Shown: positions 48,037 to 57,810, counted from the first letter of the stretch. The stretch: DNA of 64,000 nt from Streptomyces brevispora (GCF_007829885.1 NZ_VIWW01000001.1:496001-560000); one strand, 5' to 3'. The notes: generated by a model from the sequence alone, not told the origin. Translations and numbers: made by a program.

Positions 48037-48498
48037 ATGACAGAGCCGAGGATCTTCACGTCTGCGCAGGAGCTGCGTGACGGAGTGGGCGAGCAGCTGG
48101 GACACAGCGACTGGCTGGAGATCGAGCAGAAGAGGATCGACCTCTTCGCCGATGCCACCGGTGACCACCAGTGGATCCATGTGGACCCGGAGCGCGCCGC
48201 GGCCGGCCCGTTCGGCACGACGATCGCGCACGGCTACCTCACGCTCTCGCTGCTGCCGGCGCTCGTGCCGCAGGTCATGCGGGTCGAGGGCATGAAGATG
48301 GGCATCAACTACGGGACCAACAAGGTGCGCTTCCCCTCCACGGTGCCCGTGGGGTCGCGGCTGCGGGCCACGGCCGTCCTGAAGAGCGTCGAGGAGGCGG
48401 GCGGCGGCGTGCAGGTCACCGCGGTCGTCACGGTGGAGCGCAAGGGCGGCGACAAGCCGGCCTGCGTGGCCGAGTCGGTGTCGCGGTACTACTTCTGA
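48037..48498 (+). CDS. MaoC-family enoyl-CoA hydratase
   Basis: 153 residues, single hot-dog domain. Hydratase motif [17 protein letters not shown] (Asp and His), [18 protein letters not shown]. Adds water to 2-enoyl-CoA (R-specific) in fatty-acid or polyketide-type pathways. The operator is shared with a TetR gene. RBS GGGACATG context AAGGCAGGGACCAGGGAC. Convergent with tetR 48631, gap 132 bases. Confidence 0.85.
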   Translation: MTEPRIFTSAQELRDGVGEQLGHSDWLEIEQKRIDLFADATGDHQWIHVDPERAAAGPFGTTIAHGYLTLSLLPALVPQVMRVEGMKMGINYGTNKVRFPSTVPVGSRLRATAVLKSVEEAGGGVQVTAVVTVERKGGDKPACVAESVSRYYF

Positions 48499-48630
48499 GG
48501 CCTGCCGGAGACCGGATCACCAGGCCTCCCGCCGGCCCGGTCGCGGCACCTGTCCCGGTCCGGCCGCGCGGCCGGCCGCCGGCCCGGGCGCCCAGGCCAC
48601 CGGGAATCGAGCAGCGCCGGGGCGGCGGCG

Positions 48631-49254
48631 TCAGCGCTGGGCCGCGACCATGCGCAGCACGAGGTCGGCGTACAGCTCGCCGACCTCGTCCGGCGTCCGG
48701 CTGCCCTGGGCGTTGAACCACCGCGCCACGTCGATGCAGAGCGAGAGCACGGCGAGCGTGGTGCCCGGCACGTCCGGGACGTCGAACTCCCCGGCCTCGA
48801 CGCCCTCACCGATGATCCGGCGCACCACCGCGTCACTCCGGCGGCGGAGTTCGATGATCTCGGTGCGGTGCTCCTCGCCGAGGGCATCGAGCTCGTACTG
48901 GACCACGCGTGCGGTGGTGTGCCGCTCGGCGTGCCAGCGGACGAAGGACCGTACGGCGTCGGCGAGCCGATCGGCGGCCGTCCCCTCGCTGTCGGCAGCC
49001 GCCTCCAGTACGGACAGGGCGCGGTCGTGACCGATCCTGCTGATCCGGTGGAGCAGCTCTTCCTTCGTCTTGTAGTGGATGTAGAGCGCGGCGGGGCTCA
49101 TCCCGGCGCGGCCGGCGATGTCCCGGGTGGTGGTCGCGTGGTACCCGCGCTCGGCGAAGGCGTCGACGGCGGCGACGAGAAGCCGCCGGGCAGCCTCGGG
49201 CGTCACTTCGGCCCACGGCGTGTCGTCGCCGTCGGTCTCCTCCGCCGTGCTCAT
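48631..49254 (-). CDS. TetR-family regulator, probable repressor of maoC
   Basis: 207 residues. HTH: AARRLLVAAVDAFAERGYHATTTRDIAGRAGMSPAALYIHYKTKEELLHRI. The ligand domain is helical, with LVRMVAAQR-like C-terminal helix. The 16-base operator 49302-49317 is 48 bases before its start, the same as the one before maoC, so it likely represses itself and maoC. Acyl-CoA as ligand is a family-based guess. Confidence 0.85.
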   Translation of the reverse strand: MSTAEETDGDDTPWAEVTPEAARRLLVAAVDAFAERGYHATTTRDIAGRAGMSPAALYIHYKTKEELLHRISRIGHDRALSVLEAAADSEGTAADRLADAVRSFVRWHAERHTTARVVQYELDALGEEHRTEIIELRRRSDAVVRRIIGEGVEAGEFDVPDVPGTTLAVLSLCIDVARWFNAQGSRTPDEVGELYADLVLRMVAAQR

Positions 49255-49301
49255 CGTCCGTGGCCCCTCTCAGTCAGCAGGACGAACACCATACCCCGAT
49301 C

Positions 49302-49317
49302 CTGAGCAAGCGCTTAG
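49302..49317. promoter_or_regulatory. TetR autoregulatory operator
   Basis: CTGAGCAAGCGCTTAG, identical to 47970-47985. It lies 48 bases before the TetR start at 49254 on the opposite strand. Confidence 0.75.
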
Positions 49318-49373
49318 TGGTCCGGTGGGTGAGATCGCCGGAGCTGCCGGGAGGGGTCCGGCGGGAGAGATCC

Positions 49374-49664
49374 TCAGAGCTTCTGGAAGGGGTCGTGCTC
49401 GGCGAGGATCTTCTCCAGCCTGGCCTGGTCCACCCGGCTGACCAGCTGGCCCGCCTCCTGCCGGTCCCTGATGACTTTGGCCAGGGTGAAGCAGGACGTG
49501 ACCAGGTAGAGGACGCCGATGGCGAGGAACCCCCGCACCCAGGCATCCGCGTCGAGGAAGTAGATTCCGAGAGCCACCGCACCCATCGCCACCCCGAAGG
49601 ACGCGACGGCCTGACCGTAGAAGGCGGCGCTGCTCTGCTGCTTGACCGATGTCGTGTCACTCAT
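49374..49664 (-). CDS. YiaA/YiaB-like inner-membrane protein
   Basis: 96 residues, two membrane helices (about 15-35 and 45-65): FYGQAVASFGVAMGAVALGIYFL, FLAIGVLYLVTSCFTLAKVIRDRQEA. A cytoplasmic amphipathic tail follows. Role unknown. ATG 49664 (MSDTTSVKQQ); an ATG upstream at 49700 would add Arg/Pro-rich residues. Confidence 0.75.
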   Translation of the reverse strand: MSDTTSVKQQSSAAFYGQAVASFGVAMGAVALGIYFLDADAWVRGFLAIGVLYLVTSCFTLAKVIRDRQEAGQLVSRVDQARLEKILAEHDPFQKL

Positions 49665-49755
49665 GCCGCTCAGCATCGGGCAGCGTGGCGCGCGCCACAT
49701 CCGTCCGGGTACTCAGCCCGGTACTCAGATGCCCGTTCGAGGCGCCGGTGGGGCC

Positions 49756-50907
49756 TCAGAAGGCGGAGACGCCCGTCAGCGCGCGGCCGATGATCAGCTT
49801 CTGGATCTGACTGGTGCCCTCGTACAGCGTCATCACCCGGGCGTCGCGGAGCAGCTTCCCGACCGGGTACTCATCGATGTAGCCGTAGCCGCCGAACACC
49901 TGGAGGGCGTTGTTGGCGGAGCGGACGGCGGCCTCGGAGGCGAAGAGCTTGGCCTTGGAGGCGGCGGTGGCGAAGTCCTCGCCGCGGTCGATCAGGTCGG
50001 CCACCCGCCAGGTGAGCAGCCGGGCGGCGTCGACGTCCACGGCGATGTCGCTGATGAGCTCCTGGACGAGCTGGTGGCCCGCGATGGACTTGCCGAACTG
50101 TTCGCGTTCACCCGCGTATCCGACGGCCGCGTCCAGGGCGGCCCGGGCGATGCCGACGCAGCCGGCCGCGACCGACATCCGCCCCTTGGCCAGGGCGGAC
50201 ATGGCGATCGAGAAGCCCTTGCCCTCGGGGCCCATGAGGGTGGTGGCGGGTACGCGGACGTCCTCCAGCACCACCTCGGCGGTCGCCTGGCCGCGCAAAC
50301 CGAGCTTGCCGTGGATGGTGCGACGGGTGAGGCCGGGGGTGTCGGCGGGGACCAGGAAGGCGGATATGCCCTTGTGACCGGGGGTGTCATTGGTGCGGGC
50401 GAAGAGCAGCACCACATCGGCCCAGGTGCCGTTGGTGATGAACGTCTTGGAGCCGTTGATGACGTAGTCCCCGCCGTCCCGCACGGCCCTGGTCGCCAGA
50501 TTCCCGGCGTCCGACCCGGTGCCCGGTTCGGTGAGGCCGAAGCAGCCCACCGCGTCGCCCGAGGTCAGCCGCGGCAGCCAGTGCCGCTTCTGCTCCTCGT
50601 CGCCCCAGCCGGCGACGGTCTTGGCGACCAGCCCCAGAGAGACCGAGACGATGCCCCGGACCGAGGAGTCGCCGCGGCCGAGCTCCTCGGTCACCAGGCA
50701 GTACGTGAGGTGGTCGCCGCCCGAGCCGCCGTACTCCTCGGGGACGGTCAGCCCGAGGAAGCCGAGGGAGCCCAGCTTCTTCACGATCGACTTGTCGACG
50801 TTCTCGGCCCGGTCCCACTCGACGACGTGCGGGGCGACGTCACGGGCGACGAACTCCTCGGCGAGCTGCCGGACGGCCTTCTGCTCCTCACTGAGCTCCA
50901 GGTTCAT
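49756..50907 (-). CDS. Acyl-CoA dehydrogenase
   Basis: 383 residues, FAD enzyme. CFGLTEPGTGSDAGNLAT and YVINGSKTFITNGTWAD, then the catalytic Glu region MTLYEGTSQIQKLIIGR (YEGTxQ). FGKSIAGHQLVQELISDIAVD is also typical. Short-chain/branched-chain type by YEGTSQ. Makes the enoyl-CoA in beta-oxidation. RBS GGAGGGCCGAACG. Divergent from TetR 50970, with a palindrome in the gap. Confidence 0.92.
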   Translation of the reverse strand: MNLELSEEQKAVRQLAEEFVARDVAPHVVEWDRAENVDKSIVKKLGSLGFLGLTVPEEYGGSGGDHLTYCLVTEELGRGDSSVRGIVSVSLGLVAKTVAGWGDEEQKRHWLPRLTSGDAVGCFGLTEPGTGSDAGNLATRAVRDGGDYVINGSKTFITNGTWADVVLLFARTNDTPGHKGISAFLVPADTPGLTRRTIHGKLGLRGQATAEVVLEDVRVPATTLMGPEGKGFSIAMSALAKGRMSVAAGCVGIARAALDAAVGYAGEREQFGKSIAGHQLVQELISDIAVDVDAARLLTWRVADLIDRGEDFATAASKAKLFASEAAVRSANNALQVFGGYGYIDEYPVGKLLRDARVMTLYEGTSQIQKLIIGRALTGVSAF

Positions 50908-50926
50908 CGTTCGGCCCTCCACCTTA

Positions 50927-50941
50927 ATTAGCACTGCTAGT
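50927..50941. promoter_or_regulatory. Operator between acyl-CoA dehydrogenase and its TetR regulator
   Basis: ATTAGCACTGCTAGT holds the exact inverted repeat TAGCA-C-TGCTA. On the other strand it reads ACTAGCAGTGCTAAT, which matches ACTAGCGCCGTTAGT before the aldehyde dehydrogenase (56271) at most arm positions. Probably bound by TetR 50970. Confidence 0.65.
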
Positions 50942-50969
50942 TTTATGGCTGGGCCCTACTATGTGCCGC

Positions 50970-51644
50970 ATGGCCCGCCCGCGCAAGCCCCTCCTCAGCA
51001 GAGACCGCATCGTCGCGACGGCGGGTGCCCTCGTGGACGCCGAGGGGCTCGACGCGGTCTCCACCCGCCGGCTGGCGGCGGAGCTCGGGGTCAGCGGGCC
51101 GTCGCTCTACAACCACTTCCGCAACAAGGACGAGATCCTGGACGCGGTCGCCGACGCCGTCTCCGCGCAGGTCGATCTGTCGATGTTCGACGAGTCCGAC
51201 AGCCGCGACTGGCGGGCCGCCCTGCACGACTGGGCGGTCTCCTATCGTGCGGCGCTCACCGAGCACCCGCACATCGTCCCGGTGCTCGCCCAGGGCCCCG
51301 GCCGCCGCCCGGCCGGCCTGCGGGTCGCGGACGCGGTCTTCGGCGCCATGGTCCGGGCGGGCTGGCCACCGGCCCAGGCCACGTACATCGGCGCGCTGAT
51401 GCGCTACTTCATCACCGGATCGGCGCTCGGCTCCTTCGCCCGGGGCTTCGTGGACGACGAGACGGCGTACGACCCCGCCGACTACCCGCACCTCGGCCGG
51501 GCCCATCTGCTGGCAGAGCACCGCCAGCAGGTCGACGAGGGGGCGTTCGAGACGGGGCTGCGGGCGCTGATCGACGGCCTCGGCATGCAGTACACGCCGC
51601 CCGGGGCCGCCGGGACCGACCGGCCTGCGCCGAAGCGCTCCTGA
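50970..51644 (+). CDS. TetR-family regulator divergent from the acyl-CoA dehydrogenase
   Basis: 224 residues from ATG 50970 (MARPRKPLLSRDRIVATAGALV); an ATG at 50961 adds three residues. HTH LDAVSTRRLAAELGVSGPSLYNHFRNKDEILDAVADAV. TetR C-terminal domain (TetR_C-like) with an MRYFITGSALGSFA helix. Its gene and the dehydrogenase share a gap with an operator, a layout typical of local autoregulated repressors. Confidence 0.87.
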   Translation: MARPRKPLLSRDRIVATAGALVDAEGLDAVSTRRLAAELGVSGPSLYNHFRNKDEILDAVADAVSAQVDLSMFDESDSRDWRAALHDWAVSYRAALTEHPHIVPVLAQGPGRRPAGLRVADAVFGAMVRAGWPPAQATYIGALMRYFITGSALGSFARGFVDDETAYDPADYPHLGRAHLLAEHRQQVDEGAFETGLRALIDGLGMQYTPPGAAGTDRPAPKRS

Positions 51645-51767
51645 CGCGTCCTGGAACACAGGGCACGCCCCGCCCCGGACGTGAACCGGGCCCTCGCCGC
51701 GCGGCCGGGCACCGAGCCGTCGGCTATTCGGTAGGCGCCGAACGGTCGCGGCCGTACGGTCAGCACC

Positions 51768-52739
51768 ATGATGACTACCCCCGCACCGGCTCCACGCTCC
51801 GACTGGCGGGCCGGCGCCGCCGCCTGCACCACCGTGGTGCTGTGGGCATCCGCGTTCGTCTCCATCCGCAGCGCGGGCGAGGCCTACTCCCCCGGCGCAC
51901 TGGCCCTCGGGCGGCTGCTGACCGGCTCACTGGCGCTGGGCGCCCTGCTGCTCATCCGGCGCGAAGGGCTGCCGGGGCGGGCGGCCTGGCCCGGGATCAT
52001 CAAGTCCGGGCTGCTGTGGTTCGGGCTGTACATGGTGGTGCTGAACTGGGGCGAGCAGCAGGTGGACGCCGGCACCGCCGCCATGGTCGTGAACATCGGG
52101 CCCCTCCTGATAGCGCTGCTCGGCGCCCGGCTGCTCGGCGAGGGACTGCCGCGCCGGCTGGTGCTGGGCATGGCCGTGTCCTTCGCGGGCGCCGTGGTCG
52201 TGGGGCTCTCCATGTCGGGGAAGGGGGGTTCCTCGATCCTGGGCGTGCTGCTCTGTCTGCTGGCCGCGGTGGCGTACGCGGCCGGGGTGGTCGGCCAGAA
52301 GCCCGCGCTGGCGCACGGATCGGCGCTCCAGATCACCACGTTCGGCTGCCTGGTCGGCACGGTGGCCTGCCTGCCGTTCTCCGGTGCGCTGGTCTCGGAC
52401 GCGGCCGGCGCACCCCTGTCCGCGACGCTGAACATGGTCTATCTCGGCCTCTTCCCGACCGCGCTGGCCTTCACCACCTGGGCCTACGCCCTGGCCCGCA
52501 CCACCGCCGGACGGATGGGCGCCACCACCTACGCGGTGCCCGCGCTCGTGGTGCTGATGGCGTGGCTGCTGCTGGACGAGGTGCCCGCACCGCTCACCAT
52601 CGGTGGCGGACTGCTCTGCCTCGCCGGGGTGGCGGTGTCCCGGATGCGTCAGCAGACTGGTCCGACGCGGAGGAATCCGGCCCGGCCGATGGAGGGAACC
52701 CGTCATGACGCGGAGAGCCGAGCAGCGGACCGGTCGTAG
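51768..52739 (+). CDS. EamA-family (DMT) transporter
   Basis: 323 residues, ten hydrophobic helices in two EamA repeats: AACTTVVLWASAFVSIRSAGEAYSPGALALGR and LLCLLAAVAYAAGVVGQKPAL. Metabolite exporter of unknown substrate. The last 35 bases overlap the PPK2 gene, so the tail after VAVSRMRQQTG is dispensable-looking. ATG start at 51768 or the next codon. Confidence 0.82.
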   Translation: MMTTPAPAPRSDWRAGAAACTTVVLWASAFVSIRSAGEAYSPGALALGRLLTGSLALGALLLIRREGLPGRAAWPGIIKSGLLWFGLYMVVLNWGEQQVDAGTAAMVVNIGPLLIALLGARLLGEGLPRRLVLGMAVSFAGAVVVGLSMSGKGGSSILGVLLCLLAAVAYAAGVVGQKPALAHGSALQITTFGCLVGTVACLPFSGALVSDAAGAPLSATLNMVYLGLFPTALAFTTWAYALARTTAGRMGATTYAVPALVVLMAWLLLDEVPAPLTIGGGLLCLAGVAVSRMRQQTGPTRRNPARPMEGTRHDAESRAADRS

Positions 52740-53703
52740 CGAGAAGGCGAAGAAGGCGAAGAAGGCGAAGGAGGCGAAGGAGGCGAAGGAGGCGAAGGAG
52801 GCGAAGGAGAAACCGGCGGTGGCCGCCGGCGACGGCGATCCGGTCCTGGTGACGCCGGAGGGCCGCGCCCGTGACGCCTGGCGGGAGGACTATCCCTACA
52901 CCGAAAAGCTCGGCCGCAAGGCGTACGAGAAGTCCAAGCGCGCCCTCCAGATCGAGCTGCTCAAGCTCCAGCACTGGGTGAAGGAGCACGACGAGCGCCT
53001 CGTCATCCTCTTCGAGGGGCGCGACGCCGCGGGCAAGGGCGGCACGATCAAGCGGTTCACCGAGCACCTCAATCCGCGTGGCGCACGGGTGGTGGCGCTG
53101 GAGAAGCCCACCGAACGCGAGCGCTCCCAGTGGTACTTCCAGCGGTACGCGGCCCATCTGCCGGCCGCCGGGGAGATCGTGCTCTTCGACCGGTCCTGGT
53201 ACAACCGGGCGGGTGTGGAGCGGGTGATGGGGTTCTGCTCGACCCCCGAGTACCTCGAATTCATGCACCAGGCGCCGGGGTTCGAGCGGATGCTCGCGCG
53301 GGACGGCATCCATCTGGTGAAGTTCTGGTTCTCCGTCTCGCGCAACGAGCAGCGCAACCGGTTCATGACCCGGCAGACCGATCCGGTGCGGAAGTGGAAG
53401 CTGAGCCCGGTCGACCTCGCCTCGCTCGACCAGTGGGACGCGTACACCGAGGCGAAGGAGCTGATGCTCTTCCACACGGACACGCCGGACGCGCCCTGGA
53501 CCGTGGTGAAGAGCAACGACAAGAAGCGGGCCCGGCTGGAGGCGATCCGGCACGTGCTGCACCGCTTCGACTACCCGGACAAGAACACGTTGGTGGCCCG
53601 GGAGCCGGACCCGCTGATCGTGGGCCCGGCCTCCCGGCTGTTCGAGCAGGGCGAGATGGAGGCCCGGCTGCTCACTACGGGCCGCTCGGAGGACGGTGCT
53701 TAG
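52705..53703 (+). CDS. ppk2: Polyphosphate kinase 2
   Basis: 332 residues. A Lys/Ala/Glu tail (about 12-40) built of A-K-K/A-K-E repeats precedes the PPK2 domain. Walker A LFEGRDAAGKGGTIKRF, Walker B VLFDRSWYNRAGVERVMGF, and the lid SVSRNEQRNRFMTRQTDPVRKWKLSPVD. Transfers phosphate between polyphosphate and NDP/NMP. Class I/III by motif cannot be decided. RBS GGAGGGAACCCGTC. Stop overlaps that of the convergent alcohol dehydrogenase. Confidence 0.9.
   Translation: MTRRAEQRTGRSEKAKKAKKAKEAKEAKEAKEAKEKPAVAAGDGDPVLVTPEGRARDAWREDYPYTEKLGRKAYEKSKRALQIELLKLQHWVKEHDERLVILFEGRDAAGKGGTIKRFTEHLNPRGARVVALEKPTERERSQWYFQRYAAHLPAAGEIVLFDRSWYNRAGVERVMGFCSTPEYLEFMHQAPGFERMLARDGIHLVKFWFSVSRNEQRNRFMTRQTDPVRKWKLSPVDLASLDQWDAYTEAKELMLFHTDTPDAPWTVVKSNDKKRARLEAIRHVLHRFDYPDKNTLVAREPDPLIVGPASRLFEQGEMEARLLTTGRSEDGA
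52744..52811. repeat. AAGGCGAAG-type 9-bp repeats in ppk2
   Basis: About seven units of AAGGCGAAG / GAGGCGAAG encode the Lys-Ala-Lys/Glu-Ala-Lys helix at the N-terminus of PPK2. Copy number is open to slippage; the charged helix could bind polyphosphate. Confidence 0.85.
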
Positions 53704-54779
53704 AAGACGACCAGTGACCGTCCGCCCTTGCCGGCGATCATGTGGTCGAAGGCGGCCGGGATGCCGTCCAGCGCGATGCGTTCGGTGACCATCATGGAGA
53801 GGTCGAAGCGGCCCGCCCCGATGTGGTCGGCGAGCACGGGCAGATCGCGGGCCGGGTCGCTGTTCCCGTACACGCAGCCGGTCAGGGACCGGCCCCAGTG
53901 GAAGATCTCCAGGGCGTTGAAGGTCACCTGCTGGTCCTTGCCGCCGATGCCGACGACCGTGGTGCGGCCGCCCCGGCGGGTGGACTCCCAGGCGGCGCGG
54001 ATGGTGGTGGAGCGGCCGACGCACTCGACCGCGACGTCCGCGCCGTGGCCGCCGGTGAGCGCGCGGATCTCGCGGGGTGTGGTGGCGGAGGCGATGACGT
54101 AGTCGGTCGCGCCCGCCTGCCGGGCCAGCTCCTCCTTCTCCGGGGAGACGTCCACGGCGATGATCCGCGTCGCGCCCGCGATCCGGGCGGACTGAAGGAC
54201 CGCGAGGCCCACGCCGCCGATGCCGAACACCACGACGGACTCGCCCGCGCGGACCTGCGCGCTGTGGTGGACCGCGCCGTACCCGGTCAGTACGGCGCAG
54301 CCGAGCAGGGCGGCGTCGGTGAGCGGGATGCTGTCCGGGGCGGGCAGCACGCAGTTCCCGGCGACGACGGTCTCCTGGGCGAAGGCGGCGACGTTCAGCC
54401 CGGGGTGCAGTTCGGTGCCGTCGGCGGTGTGGGCGTGGATGTTCGCCGCCCCGGCCAGGGCGTTGGCGCAGAGCCAGACCTCACCGATCCCGCAGTGGTG
54501 ACAACTGCCGCAGGAAGGTGCCCAGTTGAGCACCACGCCGTCGCCGGGTGCGACATGGCTGACGCCGTCGCCCACGGAGACGACGGTGCCCGCGCCCTCA
54601 TGGCCGAGGACTGCGGGCACCGGGACCCGCATCGTGCCGTTGGACAGCGAGAGGTCGGAGTGGCAGACCCCGGCGGCAGCGAGACGGACGCGCACCTGGC
54701 CGGGGCCGGGTTCCGGGAGGGTGATGTCGGTGATCTCCAGGGGAGCTCCGACGGCGGACAGTACGGCGGCGCGGACCAC
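53700..54779 (-). CDS. Zinc-dependent alcohol dehydrogenase
   Basis: 359 residues. Catalytic Cys in AAGVCHSDLSLSNG, GHEGAGTVVSVGDGV, structural zinc SCGSCHHCGIGEVWLC, Rossmann motif VVFGIGGVGLAVLQSARIAG. Class III-like NAD-dependent alcohol oxidation. Its stop TAA overlaps ppk2's TAG. Downstream of the aldehyde dehydrogenase, so the pair oxidises an alcohol to an acid. Confidence 0.9.
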   Translation of the reverse strand: MVRAAVLSAVGAPLEITDITLPEPGPGQVRVRLAAAGVCHSDLSLSNGTMRVPVPAVLGHEGAGTVVSVGDGVSHVAPGDGVVLNWAPSCGSCHHCGIGEVWLCANALAGAANIHAHTADGTELHPGLNVAAFAQETVVAGNCVLPAPDSIPLTDAALLGCAVLTGYGAVHHSAQVRAGESVVVFGIGGVGLAVLQSARIAGATRIIAVDVSPEKEELARQAGATDYVIASATTPREIRALTGGHGADVAVECVGRSTTIRAAWESTRRGGRTTVVGIGGKDQQVTFNALEIFHWGRSLTGCVYGNSDPARDLPVLADHIGAGRFDLSMMVTERIALDGIPAAFDHMIAGKGGRSLVVF

Positions 54780-54827
54780 GGACCGACTCCTTGCTGAGGG
54801 GGCACGTACGGGGAACGGGGAACGGGT

Positions 54828-56222
54828 TCAGAACTGGAGGGACTTGGTCTGCAGGTACTCCGCGAGACCGTGCGAACCCAGCTCGCGGCCGACGCCGGAC
54901 TGCTTGTAGCCGCCGAAGGGGGCGAGCGGGTTGAACCGGCCGCCGTTGATGTCCACCTGTCCGGTGTCCATCCGGCGGGCGAAGGCGACGGCCTCCGCGT
55001 CGTCGGCGTCCCAGACGGCTCCCGCCAGCCCGTACACCGTGCCGTTGGCGATCCGCAGCGCGTCGTCCTCGTCCTCGTACTTCAGGATCGAGATGACCGG
55101 GCCGAAGATCTCCTCCTGGGCGATGGTCATCTCCGGGGTGACGTCGGCGAAGACCGTGGGGCTGACGTAGTAGCCCGTGCCGAGCGGCGCCCCGGGGCCG
55201 CCCGCGACGACGCGGGCGCCCTCCTCGATGCCCTTCTCGATGTAACCGCGCACCCGGGCCTGCTGCTTGGCGTTGACGAGCGGGCCGACGCGCTCGCCGG
55301 GCACGTACTTGGCGACGGCCGCGGTGGCGAGGGCGACGGCCTCCTCGTACCGGTCGGCGTCCACCAGCATCCGGGTCCAGGCGCTGCACGTCTGGCCGGA
55401 GTTGGACATCACGTTGGCGACGCCGACGTTGACCGCCCTGGCGAGATCGGCGCCGGGCAGGATGACGTTGGCGGACTTCCCGCCGAGCTCCAGGGCGACG
55501 CGCTTGACCGCGCCTCCCGCGGTGGCGCCGATCCGCTTCCCCACGGCGGTGGAGCCGGTGAAGGAGACCAGGTCCACGTCCTCGTGCGCGGCGAGGGCCT
55601 GTCCGGCGACCGGGCCGAGGCCGGTGACCAGGTTGAAGACACCGGCGGGCAGTCCGGCCTCCGCGGTGGCCTCGGCGAAGAGCTGTGCGGTGAGCGGGGT
55701 GTCCTCGGCGGGCTTGAGGACGACGGTGCAACCAGCGGCGAGCGCGGGGGCGACCTTGGCGACGATCTGGTGCAGCGGGTAGTTCCACGGGGTGATCGCG
55801 CCGACCACGCCGACGGGCTCCAGCAGCACGGTGGAGTTGCCGTGCCGCTCCTCGAAGGCGTACGTCGCGGCCAGTTCGGCGTACGAGCCGGCGACCAGAA
55901 CCGGTACGCCGGCGTGCACCGCCTGCGACATCGGCAGCGGTGAGCCCAGTTCGGCGGTGACCGTTTCGGCGATCTCGTCCCTGCGGGCGGCCAGCACGTC
56001 GCGCAACGCGCCGATCCGGGCGGCGCGTTCGGCGGGCGGGGTCGCGGCCCAGCCGGGGAAGGCGGCGCGCGCGGCCCGTACCGCGGCGTCGACGTCGGCC
56101 GCCGTTCCGGCCGGGACATGGGCGATGACCTGCTCGTCCGCCGGATTCACCACCGCGATCGTGTCCGCTCCCGCGGCGGGCCGCCATGCGCCGCCGATGT
56201 ACATACCGTCATGGGCCTTCAT
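54828..56222 (-). CDS. Aldehyde dehydrogenase
   Basis: 464 residues. [53 protein letters not shown], catalytic Glu in [14 protein letters not shown] and Cys in [14 protein letters not shown]. Oxidises an aldehyde with NAD(P). RBS GGAAGGAACAGCC. 48 bases before the alcohol dehydrogenase, so one operon; an operator like that at 50927 lies upstream, so TetR 50970 may control both. Confidence 0.93.
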   Translation of the reverse strand: MKAHDGMYIGGAWRPAAGADTIAVVNPADEQVIAHVPAGTAADVDAAVRAARAAFPGWAATPPAERAARIGALRDVLAARRDEIAETVTAELGSPLPMSQAVHAGVPVLVAGSYAELAATYAFEERHGNSTVLLEPVGVVGAITPWNYPLHQIVAKVAPALAAGCTVVLKPAEDTPLTAQLFAEATAEAGLPAGVFNLVTGLGPVAGQALAAHEDVDLVSFTGSTAVGKRIGATAGGAVKRVALELGGKSANVILPGADLARAVNVGVANVMSNSGQTCSAWTRMLVDADRYEEAVALATAAVAKYVPGERVGPLVNAKQQARVRGYIEKGIEEGARVVAGGPGAPLGTGYYVSPTVFADVTPEMTIAQEEIFGPVISILKYEDEDDALRIANGTVYGLAGAVWDADDAEAVAFARRMDTGQVDINGGRFNPLAPFGGYKQSGVGRELGSHGLAEYLQTKSLQF

Positions 56223-56269
56223 GGCTGTTCCTTCCGGGCACGGTGACGGACGAGGTCGTCCACGCCCCA

Positions 56270-56286
56270 AACTAGCGCCGTTAGTT
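56270..56286. promoter_or_regulatory. Operator before the aldehyde/alcohol dehydrogenase operon
   Basis: AACTAGCGCCGTTAGTT is an imperfect palindrome 48 bases before the ATG at 56222. Its arms match the site at 50927-50941 (ACTAGC and GYTAxT). Confidence 0.65.
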
Positions 56287-56362
56287 TTCGGGCGCCAGAG
56301 ACGCCGGTCACGCCCGGTCCGGGGTTTCACGTGCGAGGCCACCGCGCCCGTCCGGCCGCGGG

Positions 56363-57721
56363 TTACATGTCCAGCCCCGGGACGTCCTTCGGCAGCGGGC
56401 AGATCCGGCGCCCGTGGTGGTCGAAGACGTACAGGTGCGCCAGGTCCACCAGGAGCGGGACCTGGCCTCCGGTGCGCAGCCGCATGTCGGGGCCGGTGCG
56501 CACGACGAGGTCGCTGGCCGTGACCGCGGGGCGGTCGGGGCTGCGCGCCCCCGAAGTGGCGGCCTCGGACGACGGTTCGTCCAGGACGGCGACGGGACCG
56601 CTGAGGTACCCGGCGGCGCGTCCCTTGAGCCGTTCCAGCACACCGACTCCGCCCGCGGTCGTATGGCGTCTTCGTGGGGCACCGCGATCCGGTCGGGCCG
56701 ATTCCAGGTCCGGCACCACGGCGGGCCGGGAGCCGGTGTTGAGGTGGACCAGTGCCTCGTGGCCCTGGTACTCGACATGCTCGACGATGCCGCTGAGCGC
56801 GACCTCCCCGGGACGGGCCTGGCTGGGCGGGGCGATCCGGACCGCTTCGGAGCGCAGTCCGACGATGATCCGGCGGCCCTGCTGGATGCGCAGCAACTGG
56901 TGGTCGGGGCTGAGCGGTTCGGGCAGCGGCAGGCGCTGGCGGCCGAGGTCGATCGACATCCGCCCCTCCAGGGGCGCGTGGACGACGGCCTGCAGCAGGT
57001 TGATCCGCGGGGTGCCGATGAACGCGGCGACGAACACGTTCTCCGGCAGGGCGTACACCTCGCGCGGCGGGCTGACCTGTTGGAGGACTCCCCCGCGCAT
57101 CACGGCGACCCGGTGGCCCAGCGACATCGCCTCGGCCTGGTCGTGGGTGACGTAGACCGTGGTGACGCCGAGTTCCTTGGTGAGCTGGGATATCTCGGCG
57201 CGCAGATGGTTGCGGAGCTTCGCGTCGAGGTTGGAGAGCGGCTCGTCCATCAGGAAGGCGGAGGGCTGGCGCGAGATGGCCCGGCCCATGGCGACCCGCT
57301 GGCGCTCGCCGCCGGAGAGCTGGCCGGGGAGCCGGTCCAGGACGCTCTCGATCCCGAGCATCCTGGCCGTGTTCTCGATGCGCGCGCTGTGGTCCTGGCG
57401 GGGGTTCTCCAGCTTCAGCGGGAATCCGATGTTGGCCCGGTTGGTCATGGTCGGGTAGAGCGCGAAGTTCTGGAAGACCATGGCCATCGAGCGTTCGCGG
57501 GGCGTGAGGTGGTTGGCCGGTTCACCGTCGAGCAGTATCTCGCCCTCGGTGACGTCCTCAAGGCCGGCGATCATGCGGAGCACGGTCGATTTTCCGCATC
57601 CCGAGGGGCCCAGCAGGACGACGAACTCGCCCGGGTCGATGGAGAGCGAGAAACGGTCGACGGCACGCGAGGACCGACCGTACGCCTTGCTGACGTTGTT
57701 CAGAATGATGGCGCGAGTCAT
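56363..57721 (-). CDS. ABC transporter ATP-binding protein (sugar-type, MalK/UgpC family)
   Basis: 452 residues, longer than the usual 370-380. NBD: Walker [12 protein letters not shown] (about 37), Q-loop [12 protein letters not shown], signature [12 protein letters not shown], Walker [15 protein letters not shown], His [10 protein letters not shown]-terminal TOBE region with [14 protein letters not shown] and an extra segment of about 80 residues. No permease or binding-protein gene is nearby, so it probably serves other sugar importers in the manner of MsiK. Confidence 0.87.
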   Translation of the reverse strand: MTRAIILNNVSKAYGRSSRAVDRFSLSIDPGEFVVLLGPSGCGKSTVLRMIAGLEDVTEGEILLDGEPANHLTPRERSMAMVFQNFALYPTMTNRANIGFPLKLENPRQDHSARIENTARMLGIESVLDRLPGQLSGGERQRVAMGRAISRQPSAFLMDEPLSNLDAKLRNHLRAEISQLTKELGVTTVYVTHDQAEAMSLGHRVAVMRGGVLQQVSPPREVYALPENVFVAAFIGTPRINLLQAVVHAPLEGRMSIDLGRQRLPLPEPLSPDHQLLRIQQGRRIIVGLRSEAVRIAPPSQARPGEVALSGIVEHVEYQGHEALVHLNTGSRPAVVPDLESARPDRGAPRRRHTTAGGVGVLERLKGRAAGYLSGPVAVLDEPSSEAATSGARSPDRPAVTASDLVVRTGPDMRLRTGGQVPLLVDLAHLYVFDHHGRRICPLPKDVPGLDM

Positions 57722-57810
57722 GTGGTTCCGCCCGGAAGTGATGAAGGTGGAGCGGTGGGGAGCGGCAGTGGCCTGAAATTAACCCACTGTGCGGGGTGAG
57801 GGAATGACTC

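Noticed and set aside
52744..52811. CRISPR-like tandem repeat in ppk2
   Set aside because: Units are 9 bp without spacers and in frame with a Lys/Ala/Glu helix.
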